DNA from: Mesostigma viride
Taxonomy: Eukaryota > Streptophyta > Mesostigmatophyceae > Mesostigmatales > Mesostigmataceae
Reading direction: 5' to 3'
DNA length: 35,000 nt
NCBI GenBank assembly: GCA_009746045.1
Contig: RPFO01000165.1
Span: 2,110,021 to 2,145,020 of the forward strand
Part shown: positions 1-8,095 of the stretch, in pieces
Layout of the letters: every line of letters begins with the position of its first letter
Position numbering within the stretch: position 1 is the stretch's first letter
Position numbers and translations under genes: made by a program
The notes under the pieces: model-generated
Seen by the model: only the letters and a program-made list of their open reading frames with translations
The model's database searches: none
What the model was told of the DNA's origin: nothing

Positions 1-520
1 ATGGTGGTGCGTGGCAAGTGTGGCCAGCCCTCCTTTTTCTTTCATCGAGCCCAGCTATTGCTGAAACAGAGCTGCCAAGTTAGGTAGAGTATATTGGTAA
101 TATTTTGGTAATAAAACGTTCATTTCATTTGCATGCAACAAAGAACCCAGTGTGAAGCCTAACTAACCTAGTCATACCTCATTCTCAGGTCTCTCCTTCT
201 GAGAAGTGCAGCTGGCACTGGCTTCTCATCTTATCCACACAGAGCTAACTGAGATTTGGTAGGTAAGCTTGGTCAAGGCTGAGGCCGATTCCTGAATACT
301 AGGAATGGAGGTAAAGCTGGCTGTGCAAGGCTGTCAAGGCAGGCAGCTTGCAAGCAGGTCCTGAAGCAGCATTGGTTTTCAGCTTTCAGGTAATTGTTTT
401 TCTTCCTCCTTGCCTTGTGCATCTGGTGTGGTGCCAGCAAGTTGAAGGGCCAACTTGGTGGTGGCCTCTGTGGTGCATACTGATTTTGCACTACGTCTGC
501 TCACTCTGTAGCCCAGTGAC
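1..520. other. Left flank, no gene identified
   Basis: I see no supportable gene here. Short open frames exist on both strands but none resembles a known family. The stretch lies just upstream of the element 2 gag remnant, so it could hold that element's 5' LTR or leader. However, no copy of it recurs after the gag end at 11799, so an LTR cannot be shown from this window. Confidence 0.5.
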
Positions 521-535
521 TGGTTGCAGAAACGG
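521..535 (+). other. Possible primer-binding site of element 2
   Basis: TGGTTGCAGAAACGG starts with the TGG that complements a tRNA CCA end. It resembles the initiator-Met PBS used by many plant and algal LTR elements (TGGTAGCAGAG-like; family knowledge). It lies just upstream of the gag-like frame that begins near 535. The LTR that should end at about 520 could not be confirmed, so this is tentative. Confidence 0.3.
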
Positions 536-906
536 TGCTCACGAGAGCACAAGCACGAAGCTTGATGGCAGACCAAGATGGTCAACATCAAGGGGGCGCC
601 AACCCCAACCAAGGCACGGTGGTGGATGGCGCACCGCGGCAGGGTGATGCTGCGGGCACGCGTAGGCATCCTTGCCAACTGGCGACTACGGCAATGGGCC
701 ACTCGTCCCACCAGCAGTCTCGGGTTCTGGGATGGGCAATGGGGGGGGGTCGCCGATCGGAGTGGTGGCGTTGTTGTTGGTGGTGACACATCGGTCGTCA
801 ACGGAGGGCTGGGTGGCAGCGCGGCAGGTCCTCAAGATGGAACAGTACTTCCCATCACACCATCATCGCAGATACGGCTCAGCGGGTTGGCAGGCACCGG
901 GCTAGC
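535..906 (+). pseudogene. Element 2 gag, 5' fragment (split by element 1)
   Basis: This is the start of a retrotransposon Gag-like protein. A hydrophilic N-terminus begins at 535. The frame changes around a G9-10 run near 739-748, after which a Gly/Ser-rich segment runs in the second frame up to the insertion point. Removing element 1 and one copy of its CTAGC duplication joins the local frame (residues ...SGLAGTGLA) directly to the Gln-rich frame at 8718 (PGPSASQGVGAD), an uninterrupted reading frame across the junction. That continuity is the main evidence that 535-906 and 8718-11799 are one gene. It is a pseudogene: frameshifted and interrupted by two insertions. Confidence 0.6.
902..906. 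repeat. Target-site duplication of element 1 (left)
   Basis: CTAGC directly precedes the 5' LTR and is repeated at 8713-8717 directly after the 3' LTR. Five-base duplications are typical of Ty1/copia integration. It fixes the element boundaries and shows the termini to be AGTT and AACT. Confidence 0.9.
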
Positions 907-1330
907 AGTTAACGTAAAGGATTTACGTTAGATGGATAGAGATTGTTACGCTCTTTCCAACGGCACCTTGAACGCCTCATTTGGTTAAGGAACGTAAAAG
1001 TTATGACGTTTCCTAGGCTGTGCCGACAGTACCCGGCGCGCCACTGTGGGCGCGTACGGACACAGGATGTACAAGTGTCACTTTGATAGTCCGCAGGACG
1101 TTGACAGGACTTGTACAGGACTTGATGGTCAATTGATAGGTAGGCGCACTGTAGCGCGCCAGGACCTATGAGACAATTGATGCTGACTAGTGTACGGATA
1201 GGTCCACAGGACTAGCCGTATGGACAATTGATAGATCTGCGCGCCAAAGGCGTGCCAGAGTCTGTGTAATCAATTGATTGACAGTTCAGCTGTGACAGTG
1301 CAGCTGAATACTTGGACGCGTCCCTAGCAA

Positions 1331-1340
1331 GCTATATGAG
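1331..1340 (+). promoter_or_regulatory. TATA-like element in 5' LTR
   Basis: GCTATATGAG lies about 425 bases into the LTR and 125 bases before AATAAA, a spacing that fits a promoter upstream of the R region. The same sequence is in the 3' LTR at about 8520-8529. No transcription data, so tentative. Confidence 0.45.
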
Positions 1341-1462
1341 TGACTTGGTCACACCGGGACGCTAGTTCTTGCGTGCACGTTCTCTTGGCACTGCGACCCT
1401 GTCGTCTGTGCTGCGTGCAGTCTTGGAAGTGACGTGACTTACGTCTGTGTTTCCTTGTTATT

Positions 1463-1468
1463 AATAAA
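1463..1468 (+). terminator. AATAAA poly(A)-like signal in LTR
   Basis: AATAAA is followed by GGCAACTTCC near the LTR end and is repeated in the 3' LTR at 8652-8657, where it would act in 3' processing. The position is typical of LTR R/U5. Chlorophyte host genes more often use UGUAA, so the role is inferred. Confidence 0.45.
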
Positions 1469-1546
1469 GGCAACTTCCTGCAAGAACCATGGCGGAATTC
1501 GTGGCATTCTACCCTCACAACTCGTATTACACGCTCTGTCAAAAAG

Positions 1547-2091
1547 ATGCCAAATTCGGAAGAATTTCGGATTCCGGACGATGAGGAAATAGCCGCTCCG
1601 CCGGCTGGTTCTTCGTCAAGACCGACTGTGCCGTCGTGGCAGCAATTGCTCGACGAAGTACGATCTCGCTCGACGAGCTTCATCGTCAGCAGCGTGCAGC
1701 TCACGCATTGCTCGGGGATAACCCCGAGGACCCCGATTTGCCAGCACTGGTGCCGGCAATCCGCAACCTGTTGGACCAGATTCGAAACATTTTATCGACA
1801 TTTACGGTCCAGGTGCGGGGAGGTTTGCGGTCGGTGACCGAAGTCACGACTGCCATTGAGGAGTTGGACAACGTCCTCTCTTCACTCACCGGTTACCAGA
1901 GAAACCTGCAAAACTGGGCATCGCTACGCACGGGGGGCGCGCCGGCGGTGTCGACAAATTTGTTTCAGGATCTCGCGCTGTTATCGCTGCTCACTCGCGG
2001 CGTACGCAGTCGCGAGCGCCAGGTTTTAATTAACCTGGTGGCATTTCTCGCTCTGTGCGAGAGTGGATTCCCGCGGGGTGGGAATTATTGA
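1547..2091 (+). CDS. Leader ORF region of element 1, upstream of gag (unrecognised)
   Basis: Between the 5' LTR and gag lies about 0.9 kb with coding-like composition. One frame opens at 1547 (acidic, DDEEIAAPP...). From about 1680 the other frame (ATG 1636, stop 2089-2091) reads as a Leu/Ile-rich segment of about 130 residues, containing IRNLLDQIRNIL and AIEELDNVLSSL, which could form amphipathic helices or a coiled coil. The two frames would join with one frameshift, or with an intron beginning at the GTACG near 1658. I recognise no family. It might be an extra N-terminal Gag-like or accessory protein, or an ORF captured from elsewhere. Confidence 0.35.
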
Positions 2092-2423
2092 CGATCTTTA
2101 CACATCCTCTGCGCCTCGTCGCGCGTCGGCGCGTCGCAACTTACGCGGCGGGGAGCACGCCGGTTTTAATCATACCGGTGCAGGTCCGGAGCTGGATATG
2201 GAGGATCGTGAGTTCGTATACACGTACTGCGACTTCAGGGGCCTTGACTACTAGTCGGCCTAATTTTCTTCTGCAGTACTCGTCGACATTTTTTTGTCGA
2301 ATTTTCAGCGGCAATTCGCGGGGCGGCAGCGACACCGGCGCAGGCGGCAGTGGCGACACAAAAATTTTGTACATATTTTCTGCTGCTTTGCTAAGGTGTT
2401 CTTTGAATAGCTGGTAGTGCAGG
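2092..2423 (+). other. Element 1 leader between accessory ORF and gag
   Basis: I see no convincing coding sequence. Short frames are present but change register repeatedly. This is probably untranslated leader of the retrotransposon RNA. Confidence 0.4.
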
Positions 2424-3523
2424 ATGGCTGAGGGACGCCGTAGCAAGGGTCCAGCCAGTAATAATGGGGGTGCTGGTAGTGGAACCGCTCACGTAGATGA
2501 CGTGGGGCTTACCGGAGAGATTACCAACCTTCCTCACAATAATAATAATGCACAAGCTATTCTGGCTTTGATCTTACCACACCAGGGTCTTTTAATTGTC
2601 AATCTGCAGCCTGTAACCTCAGACTCCAAGCCTAAGCAGGCTGAAGAGTTTGTGGAGGGATTGGAAGGGTTCCCTAGCTTGTACGGTGGTACAAATTACT
2701 ATCAAATCTGGATAGGCAGTAGCACTTTTGGCAAGTGTACTGACCAGATTAAGGACCTAACCAGGGAGTAAAGGCCAATAAGGCCTGGGCACTGTACGTG
2801 GCTGAGCTGAAGGAGCTGCTGGAAGACCAACGAAGAAGGTCGGCATCCATTGGCAGGACAAGTACCAGGGTGGGAGGTCAAGGGGGACCTGATCCAGAAC
2901 TTTCTCAACTATTGTAAGATGGTTGAGGAGGGCAGGGCTCACGGCTTTAATGTCGCTGATAACATAGCCCTAACCAACTGGCTCAAGGTTTCTGGGCTGG
3001 ATAAGGCGACACGTGGCTCCTTAAAGTCATGTGTGCCCCACACTCTACCCTGAAGGCCTACAAGGTCATCATTAAACAAGCACTCGAGGCAGAGGAGCTG
3101 TTTGAGGGTGGAGTGCCAGCAGTGAAGGCTACCCAGGCAGGCGGGCGTACCCAGGGTGGCTCCAAGACGTCTGAGGCTGACCGAAGCCAAGGAGGGCGTA
3201 GGGGCAACCATAACAAGCGCAAGGGAGATCATTCACCTGATTCTGACAGGAGGTCACACTCCAAGTCGGTGTTCAGGCGGGTGGGTGGTCAGCCCAAGCA
3301 GGGCAACGCGTCTGACAATGGGGGCAGTGGCCAGGGCAAGTCCAAGATACAATGCTACCTGTGCAAGGGGTGGGGGCACATCAAGAAGGAGTGTCCCAGC
3401 TTCAAGAAGTCCCAGGGCCAGGGCAGCAACAAGAATAACAACAACAACAAGAAGAACAACAACAAGTCCCAGGCAGGCCAGCCTTCAAAGGGCAGTCAGC
3501 AAGAAGACAACAAGGAGCAGTGA
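2424..3523 (+). pseudogene. gag: Element 1 gag (capsid/nucleocapsid), frameshifted
   Basis: Gag forms the virus-like particle and its nucleocapsid binds element RNA. The frame opens at ATG 2424, runs to a stop at 2769-2771, continues in another frame (ANKAWALYVAELKELLE) from about 2759, returns near 2850 and shifts again near 3029, then runs open to TGA at 3521-3523. The C-terminal part has a canonical CCHC zinc knuckle, CYLCKGWGHIKKEC (3355-3396), in a basic, Gly/Ser/Asn/Lys-rich tail with an Asn/Lys homopolymer stretch, as in nucleocapsid domains. The breaks mean this copy cannot make full Gag without repair, unless they are sequencing errors. The final frame is the same as pol, separated only by the TGA. 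Confidence 0.75.
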
Positions 3524-3664
3524 CTGTCTGAGGCAACCCCTACACACCTTAATTCACCCAAGGGGGAGGCCAGGTGCTCCAATGCAGATTTTATATCTGG
3601 GCAACAAGAGGGTGATCTCCAGGTTCAGTGTGGCCCCAGGTCACCTGGAGAGGTACAGGTTCCT
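3524..3664 (+). other. Open gag-pol linker after in-frame UGA
   Basis: All 47 codons between the gag TGA (3521-3523) and the first pol ATG (3665) are sense codons in the same frame as both flanking genes. The stop context is CAG-UGA-CUG; UGA followed by CU(A/G) is a known leaky context in readthrough systems. This is consistent with Gag-Pol production by stop-codon readthrough, although reinitiation at 3665 is the alternative. Confidence 0.5.
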
Positions 3665-6427
3665 ATGAAGACGTCCTTGACAGCTGATGCAGCTGTAAGT
3701 ATGTCTGACCCTATGCATCCTCGTGCTGGGCACGAGGGTGGACCTCTCATTTTGAGAGAAACCAATGTACAACCACAGAGGGGTGTGAAGGCCTCTGGTG
3801 GTATGCATGTGGTCCCTGCTGGCGGTCCAGGTGTTGGGCATGAGCAGGGTGACTCAGGCTCTGAGTCAGAACAGGATGGAAGTCAGCATGGTGATGCTGG
3901 ACAACCTGACAGCACAGTCCTGACTGTGCCAGGGACTGCTTCCTCTGTGTACCAGGAGTTGGGTGCCCGAATCCACAACATGTTTGGGCATGCCACTTCT
4001 CTGTCAAACAACTTTGCCTTCCGTATGGGCAGGGCACCCCTTCTTAAGGCGTGTCAGCAAGCTGCCTCACGGTGTAAGTGCCAGTTGTCCTCCAACAAGC
4101 CCAGGAAATCACATGCCAAAGCTCTACCTCAGAGCATTGGTGATCTGCAGTGTGATATCCAACACATCAGGGGCATGCAACTGTTGGTGTGCGTGGACAG
4201 GTACACGAAATACAAGGTGCTGGAGCATTTACCTTCTATGAAGAACAGGTACTTGCTGGCTGCCCTGCAGAATGTAAGAGCCAAGTTTCCTACCACAAGG
4301 ATCCAGGTGGACATGCAGTTTCAGCATCTCAAGGGTGATCCTACCCTTCCTGAGTTGCTGGTTACACCTAGGGAGGCTCATGGGCAGCAGGGTGCTATCG
4401 AGAGGGCAATCCAGGAGGTCAAGAAATTGATCATCTCTGAAGACTGGGTACCCTTGTCTGCACCTGCACTTGTCAGGAGTGCATGGCTGAGGAACGTGGA
4501 GCAGCAGCTGAACAGCAGGGTTAACTTCTACTATGATGGAGTTGCTGTCAGCCCAATGGGTCTATATCATGGCCTGTGCCCACCACATGTGCTGGAGGGC
4601 TGGAAACATGCTGCACATGTCACCTTTGCCAAGCTGAGGGAGAAGGACCGGGGTTGGAAGATGCTGGAGCCACAAGTGGGTCAGAAGGTCCTAGCTTGGA
4701 AGGAACCTAGCCTTTATGGCAAACGTGGTAGCTGGAGTCCTGGGGTGGTTACCCAGGTTGATGAAGCTAGCCACGCATGCTTGGTCAGCATGGAGGACGA
4801 ACCAAAGCATGTACACCGGCTGAGTTGGTCATATGTCAAGCCTAACCTGATGAATGAGGGCAGTCAGGCACAAGGCTCACAGGATCTGCAGGATTTTCAG
4901 GTCCCAGGTGACATCACTGACGCAACGACCACATCTGTTGCAGGGGAATCTGTCAGCCCTGGCCAGGTTGCAGAGGTACTTGTTGAACAGGCTGCAAGGT
5001 CAACAGCTGGGGAGTCAACTGTCAAGCCCAAGGCACTAACCAAGCCCAGGGGGACAAGTTTGGCTGGATTGATTGGGGCTCTACAAAGGGCCAAGAAGCA
5101 GCCCAAGGTAGCCAAGCTCAGGTGGCATGGCAATCTGGGGCTGGACACTGCCTTAGAGGTAGACACTAATTCTCAGGTTTCCATCATTGGGACCAGGGCT
5201 GCAGCAGGGTACAGCATGTCTGAACCCAGCTATCAGTTTGTGTCTGACTTCAGTGGCGGGGTACACGTGAAGGTACTGGGTGAGGTATTCATTCCTATCC
5301 TTGGACAGGACACTGCTTTTTGTGTCTTGGAGGGCTATCAAGGACCTGCTCTTCTGGGGCAGAATTTCCTATGCCAGGATGGGGTAGTGATCACGTCCTC
5401 TCTCCTGACTAAGGAAGGGGCTGGTCAGGTCCCACTGATTAATTTCAGGACCACTCACCTATCACGTGCAGTAACCAGGACGGTTAAGCGTGTGCAAGTG
5501 TGCCAGGGGCAGGAGCCCTTGGTTGATGACCTCATACTGCCAGCTGCTAGTCATCCAAGCAGTTTGGGCATTGGTCCTCACTCACTTGCTGGACACAGCC
5601 CTATCAACTACCAAGGCCTGGTGAAGCTCATGTCCTCTCCCATTATGTGTCCCCAGGTCACACTGGGTCTGATTAAATCTGGGGAGGACTGGATCTCCAA
5701 GAAATGCGTGGAACCTGTCAATGACCTGCCTCCTGCACGACGTCTACTCAAGCTCAAGTTTGTCATCAAGATGAAGGAGGTGGACGGGGTCAAGGTACCA
5801 CATGTCAGGCCAGTGCTGAATGAGTTCAAGGGTACTGGTGAGTGCACTGCTGAGGAGTTGTATACCCCTGGCATGCTGCATGATACTTGGAGGCTGCTGC
5901 TGTGTGTATTTCTAGGCCTTCTCAACAAGGGCTTGGACTATGGCTCAGTGGTGATAGACTTCAAGAGGGCATTTCTGGAGGGTGATGCAGATGTGGCACA
6001 GGAAAAGTGGGAGGGCAAGACGCCTTTCTATGTTAGGGTGCCTGCTGTATGGAAAAGGGACATCCACACGGAGTTCCTTAAAATCCTCAAGGGCCTGGAG
6101 GGCCTGAGGTCAAGTCCAATAATCTGGAGGGAGACTCTCAACCGTTTCCTGAAGGAGCATTGCAACTTGAAGGTCTCTCCTGTAGACCCCTGTCTGTTTC
6201 TGGGGCAATGGGAAGGCCTGCCAGTGTATGCTTCGCTGCACGGGGATGACCTACATCTGATAGCTCCCACGTCGTGGCTTAAGGAGCTGATCTCCATCAT
6301 TAAGTCCAAGTTTCCTCTGGGTAGGGAGCAATGGCAGGTGGAGAATGAGCCTCTGCTGTTTGTGGGCATGGAGGCCACACTGGTGAAGAAGGGGGGGAGT
6401 GGCGTATGCTGCTGGTGGGGGCAATGA
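3665..6427 (+). CDS. pol: Element 1 pol: integrase - protease - reverse transcriptase
   Basis: 920 residues from the first ATG, with the frame open upstream to the gag stop. Order: acidic linker (1-95); integrase with HHCC-like ARIHNMFGH (102-109) and Cys cluster (130-139), catalytic candidates D164, D216 and E246 (GAIERAIQEVKK); an SH3-like integrase tail WSPGVV (357-362); linker; retropepsin-like domain with LEVDTNSQVSII (D500-T-N) and closing ALLGQNFL (562-569); RT with IDFKRAFLEG (D765), LEGLRSSPIIW (811-821) and catalytic HGDD (859-862). Ty1/copia elements normally place protease before integrase and carry YVDD. The frame is lost after 903 at a G7 run (6391-6397) and resumes in the next frame as RNase H. 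It is a self-propagation polyprotein acting in cytoplasmic particles and, for integrase, the nucleus. Confidence 0.88.
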   Translation: MKTSLTADAAVSMSDPMHPRAGHEGGPLILRETNVQPQRGVKASGGMHVVPAGGPGVGHEQGDSGSESEQDGSQHGDAGQPDSTVLTVPGTASSVYQELGARIHNMFGHATSLSNNFAFRMGRAPLLKACQQAASRCKCQLSSNKPRKSHAKALPQSIGDLQCDIQHIRGMQLLVCVDRYTKYKVLEHLPSMKNRYLLAALQNVRAKFPTTRIQVDMQFQHLKGDPTLPELLVTPREAHGQQGAIERAIQEVKKLIISEDWVPLSAPALVRSAWLRNVEQQLNSRVNFYYDGVAVSPMGLYHGLCPPHVLEGWKHAAHVTFAKLREKDRGWKMLEPQVGQKVLAWKEPSLYGKRGSWSPGVVTQVDEASHACLVSMEDEPKHVHRLSWSYVKPNLMNEGSQAQGSQDLQDFQVPGDITDATTTSVAGESVSPGQVAEVLVEQAARSTAGESTVKPKALTKPRGTSLAGLIGALQRAKKQPKVAKLRWHGNLGLDTALEVDTNSQVSIIGTRAAAGYSMSEPSYQFVSDFSGGVHVKVLGEVFIPILGQDTAFCVLEGYQGPALLGQNFLCQDGVVITSSLLTKEGAGQVPLINFRTTHLSRAVTRTVKRVQVCQGQEPLVDDLILPAASHPSSLGIGPHSLAGHSPINYQGLVKLMSSPIMCPQVTLGLIKSGEDWISKKCVEPVNDLPPARRLLKLKFVIKMKEVDGVKVPHVRPVLNEFKGTGECTAEELYTPGMLHDTWRLLLCVFLGLLNKGLDYGSVVIDFKRAFLEGDADVAQEKWEGKTPFYVRVPAVWKRDIHTEFLKILKGLEGLRSSPIIWRETLNRFLKEHCNLKVSPVDPCLFLGQWEGLPVYASLHGDDLHLIAPTSWLKELISIIKSKFPLGREQWQVENEPLLFVGMEATLVKKGGSGVCCWWGQ

Positions 6428-7148
6428 TTATCAAGAGACCCTCATTAGCAAGCTTCCTCCAACCATCACACAGGCACTGTGTCCCATGGTGAGGGGCATG
6501 GTTGCTTGGGTGGCAGGCATTTCCAGGCCAGACCTTATGGTCATAGCCAGGTTGCCTGATGACATGCTGGTGGAGCTAGGGTCTGCCAAGGTGGCTGATC
6601 AGGTCAGGGCTTCATCTGGCATTCTGTTGTCTGCAGTGGATTTATCACAACCCATTTGCATGGAGCTGTATGTGGATAGCTCAATGGACAGCAGGCAGGT
6701 CTCCAAGGTCAGGGGCAGGGCTGCAGGGCTCTTTGTGCTCAGACAGGAAGGCCTGGGGAGTTTGGTGAGCTGGTTTAGTCGCCTGCACAAACGGGTGGCT
6801 GTCAGCAGTGATGTGGCAGAATGCAGGGCTATTTGTGAAGGCATTCACACAAGCCTTTATCTGAAGGAGTTGCTTCATCAGATGACTTCTAACACTCCTT
6901 GGCCACTTCAGGTTACCACTCTTCTAAAAACAGACTCCATGGGGATGGTGCAGTTTGTGCACAGGCAGATGGCCAGAAGTAGGGACTTGGATTATCTCCT
7001 TCTTAAGGAGTTGTCCTCCTTGGCCAATATTGAGCATATCCCTGGGGTTGACAATCCTGCTGATGCTTTGACCAAGCTAGTGCAGAAGGCAGCAGTGCAA
7101 TACAAGGTTCTTCAGTCTCTGATGGACCCATCTCAGCAAGCTGTCTAA
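6399..7148 (+). CDS. pol: Element 1 pol continuation: RT connection and RNase H
   Basis: This is the end of the polyprotein in the +1 frame relative to the upstream part; one G fewer in the G7 run at 6391-6397 would fuse the two. It begins with the copia connection segment (MVAWVAGISRPDL, residues 34-46) and continues into a copia-type RNase H: ELYVDSS (D93), DVAECRAICEG (E141), LLKTDSMGMVQF (D179), and the diagnostic HIPGVDNPADALTK ending. RNase H removes the RNA template during reverse transcription. The 249-residue reading starts from an internal Met that is probably not a true initiation codon. The stop is TAA at 7146-7148. A homologous, more damaged copy is on the minus strand at 17733-18475. 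Confidence 0.88.
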   Translation: MAYAAGGGNDYQETLISKLPPTITQALCPMVRGMVAWVAGISRPDLMVIARLPDDMLVELGSAKVADQVRASSGILLSAVDLSQPICMELYVDSSMDSRQVSKVRGRAAGLFVLRQEGLGSLVSWFSRLHKRVAVSSDVAECRAICEGIHTSLYLKELLHQMTSNTPWPLQVTTLLKTDSMGMVQFVHRQMARSRDLDYLLLKELSSLANIEHIPGVDNPADALTKLVQKAAVQYKVLQSLMDPSQQAV

Positions 7149-8076
7149 GCTGGTGCATGGTTATAGGGCATTGGAGAGCAGATTGTGTGGTAGTGTCAGC
7201 ATTGTGACTGGCATAATACCTGTATTTTAGTCTGTACTAAGGCTCATGGACCATGGTACACTCACTCTGATTTTAATCAGGATACAGCCAGGTTTTGGCT
7301 GGGGTTCATGCTGTTGACTACACAAGGTTGACAGGTCCATTACAGACCATGTATTCTATTTTAAAAGAAATGTATATTTGTACTACTTCTCACAATGGTC
7401 TGGGAACCTTTATTCTGGGGTTTATAGGGCGGGGTTCGATTCCCTGGTATTATGTTTCTACAAGCTGGCCTGTTCAGGTGTTTGCCTGTTCAGACTTCCC
7501 TAGTTCCCCAGGGCAGGATTTAATTGTTGCCTATGTGTTTCATTTTGTCATTTGTTTGCTGTGGCAGTTTACCATCTGGCAAGTAGACGGGCGCCGTAAG
7601 ACGGGCGCCAATAGACCCTGTTGAGAGAATGACAGGCAAACTATTGTAATACGCCTTACTTTGTCAAGTGGTATTTTAATTGTCATGGATTTATTGTACT
7701 TATATTGAATATGTACTGGGTTTTATGGGATTAGTATCTGGATTAATGTAACTCACCGCCAGAAGGTCATTGTACTGGAGGCTCTACCGAGGTGATGGGA
7801 TTAATTCCTGGAGAAGACCTCATAGAATTAACCTGTATGTATTTAATTTTGTGTGCTTCTAATATCTGGTGGTACTCTGTAATGCCACTTCCATAGGTTT
7901 TTATCCATTTCTCATGGAATGGTTTTCCCTGTGGCAGATCTGTTTCTTTTCCAGTTCCTTAAAAAGAAAGGGCTGGGGGAATGGCATTGGCCATTAAGGA
8001 CATCTGTTCAAGCTTCAAGCTGGAGTGAAGGACATTTCAAGCTACTTCAAGGGTCCCTGGCAGGGATGTGATCCCT
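7149..8076 (+). other. Element 1 3' untranslated region
   Basis: 0.93 kb without a convincing gene; a frame of 109 codons at 7295-7624 has no recognisable content. The region includes a T-arm-like island (7428-7446) conserved in element 3, and paired GGGCGCC motifs at 7589-7610. A long 3' UTR between RNase H and the PPT is uncommon for copia elements, where it is usually short. Confidence 0.6.
7430..7446 (+). promoter_or_regulatory. tRNA T-arm / Pol III B-box-like island
   Basis: CGGGGTTCGATTCCCTG can form a five-base-pair stem around the 7-base loop TTCGATT, like a tRNA T arm, and it contains GGTTCGATTCC, matching the Pol III B-box consensus. The identical island occurs in the 3' region of element 3 on the minus strand (17541-17557), whereas neighbouring sequence has diverged. 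No A box or full cloverleaf is visible nearby, so this is not called a tRNA gene. Confidence 0.55.
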
Positions 8077-8091
8077 AAAGAAAAGAAGGGA
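8077..8091 (+). other. Polypurine tract of element 1
   Basis: AAAGAAAAGAAGGGA followed by TTGG directly precedes the 3' LTR. The PPT primes plus-strand DNA synthesis in LTR elements. The complementary tract in element 3 (16944-16957, then CCAA-side bases 16940-16943) has the same spacing to its LTR. Confidence 0.85.
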
Positions 8092-8095
8092 TTGG

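Larger units (their letters stand above)
907..1522 (+). repeat. 5' LTR of element 1
   Basis: This 616-bp direct repeat of 8096-8712 begins AGTTAACG and ends CTCACAACT, so the outer four bases are inverted complements. Differences between the two LTRs are about ten of 616 positions, implying fairly recent insertion. A TATA-like GCTATATGAG lies at 1331-1340 and AATAAA at 1463-1468, consistent with U3-R-U5 order. An ATG in good context (ACCATGG) sits at 1489 near the LTR end and opens only a short frame of about 31 codons, so it behaves as an upstream ORF. Confidence 0.93.

Noticed and set aside
1523-1545. Canonical primer-binding site after the 5' LTR of element 1
   Set aside because: No TGG start and no match to a tRNA 3' end; ATTACA is shared with element 3 at the same place, but I cannot assign a tRNA.
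7400-7460. A tRNA gene at the GGTTCGATTCC motif
   Set aside because: T-arm-like hairpin only; no acceptor, D or anticodon arms could be placed upstream.
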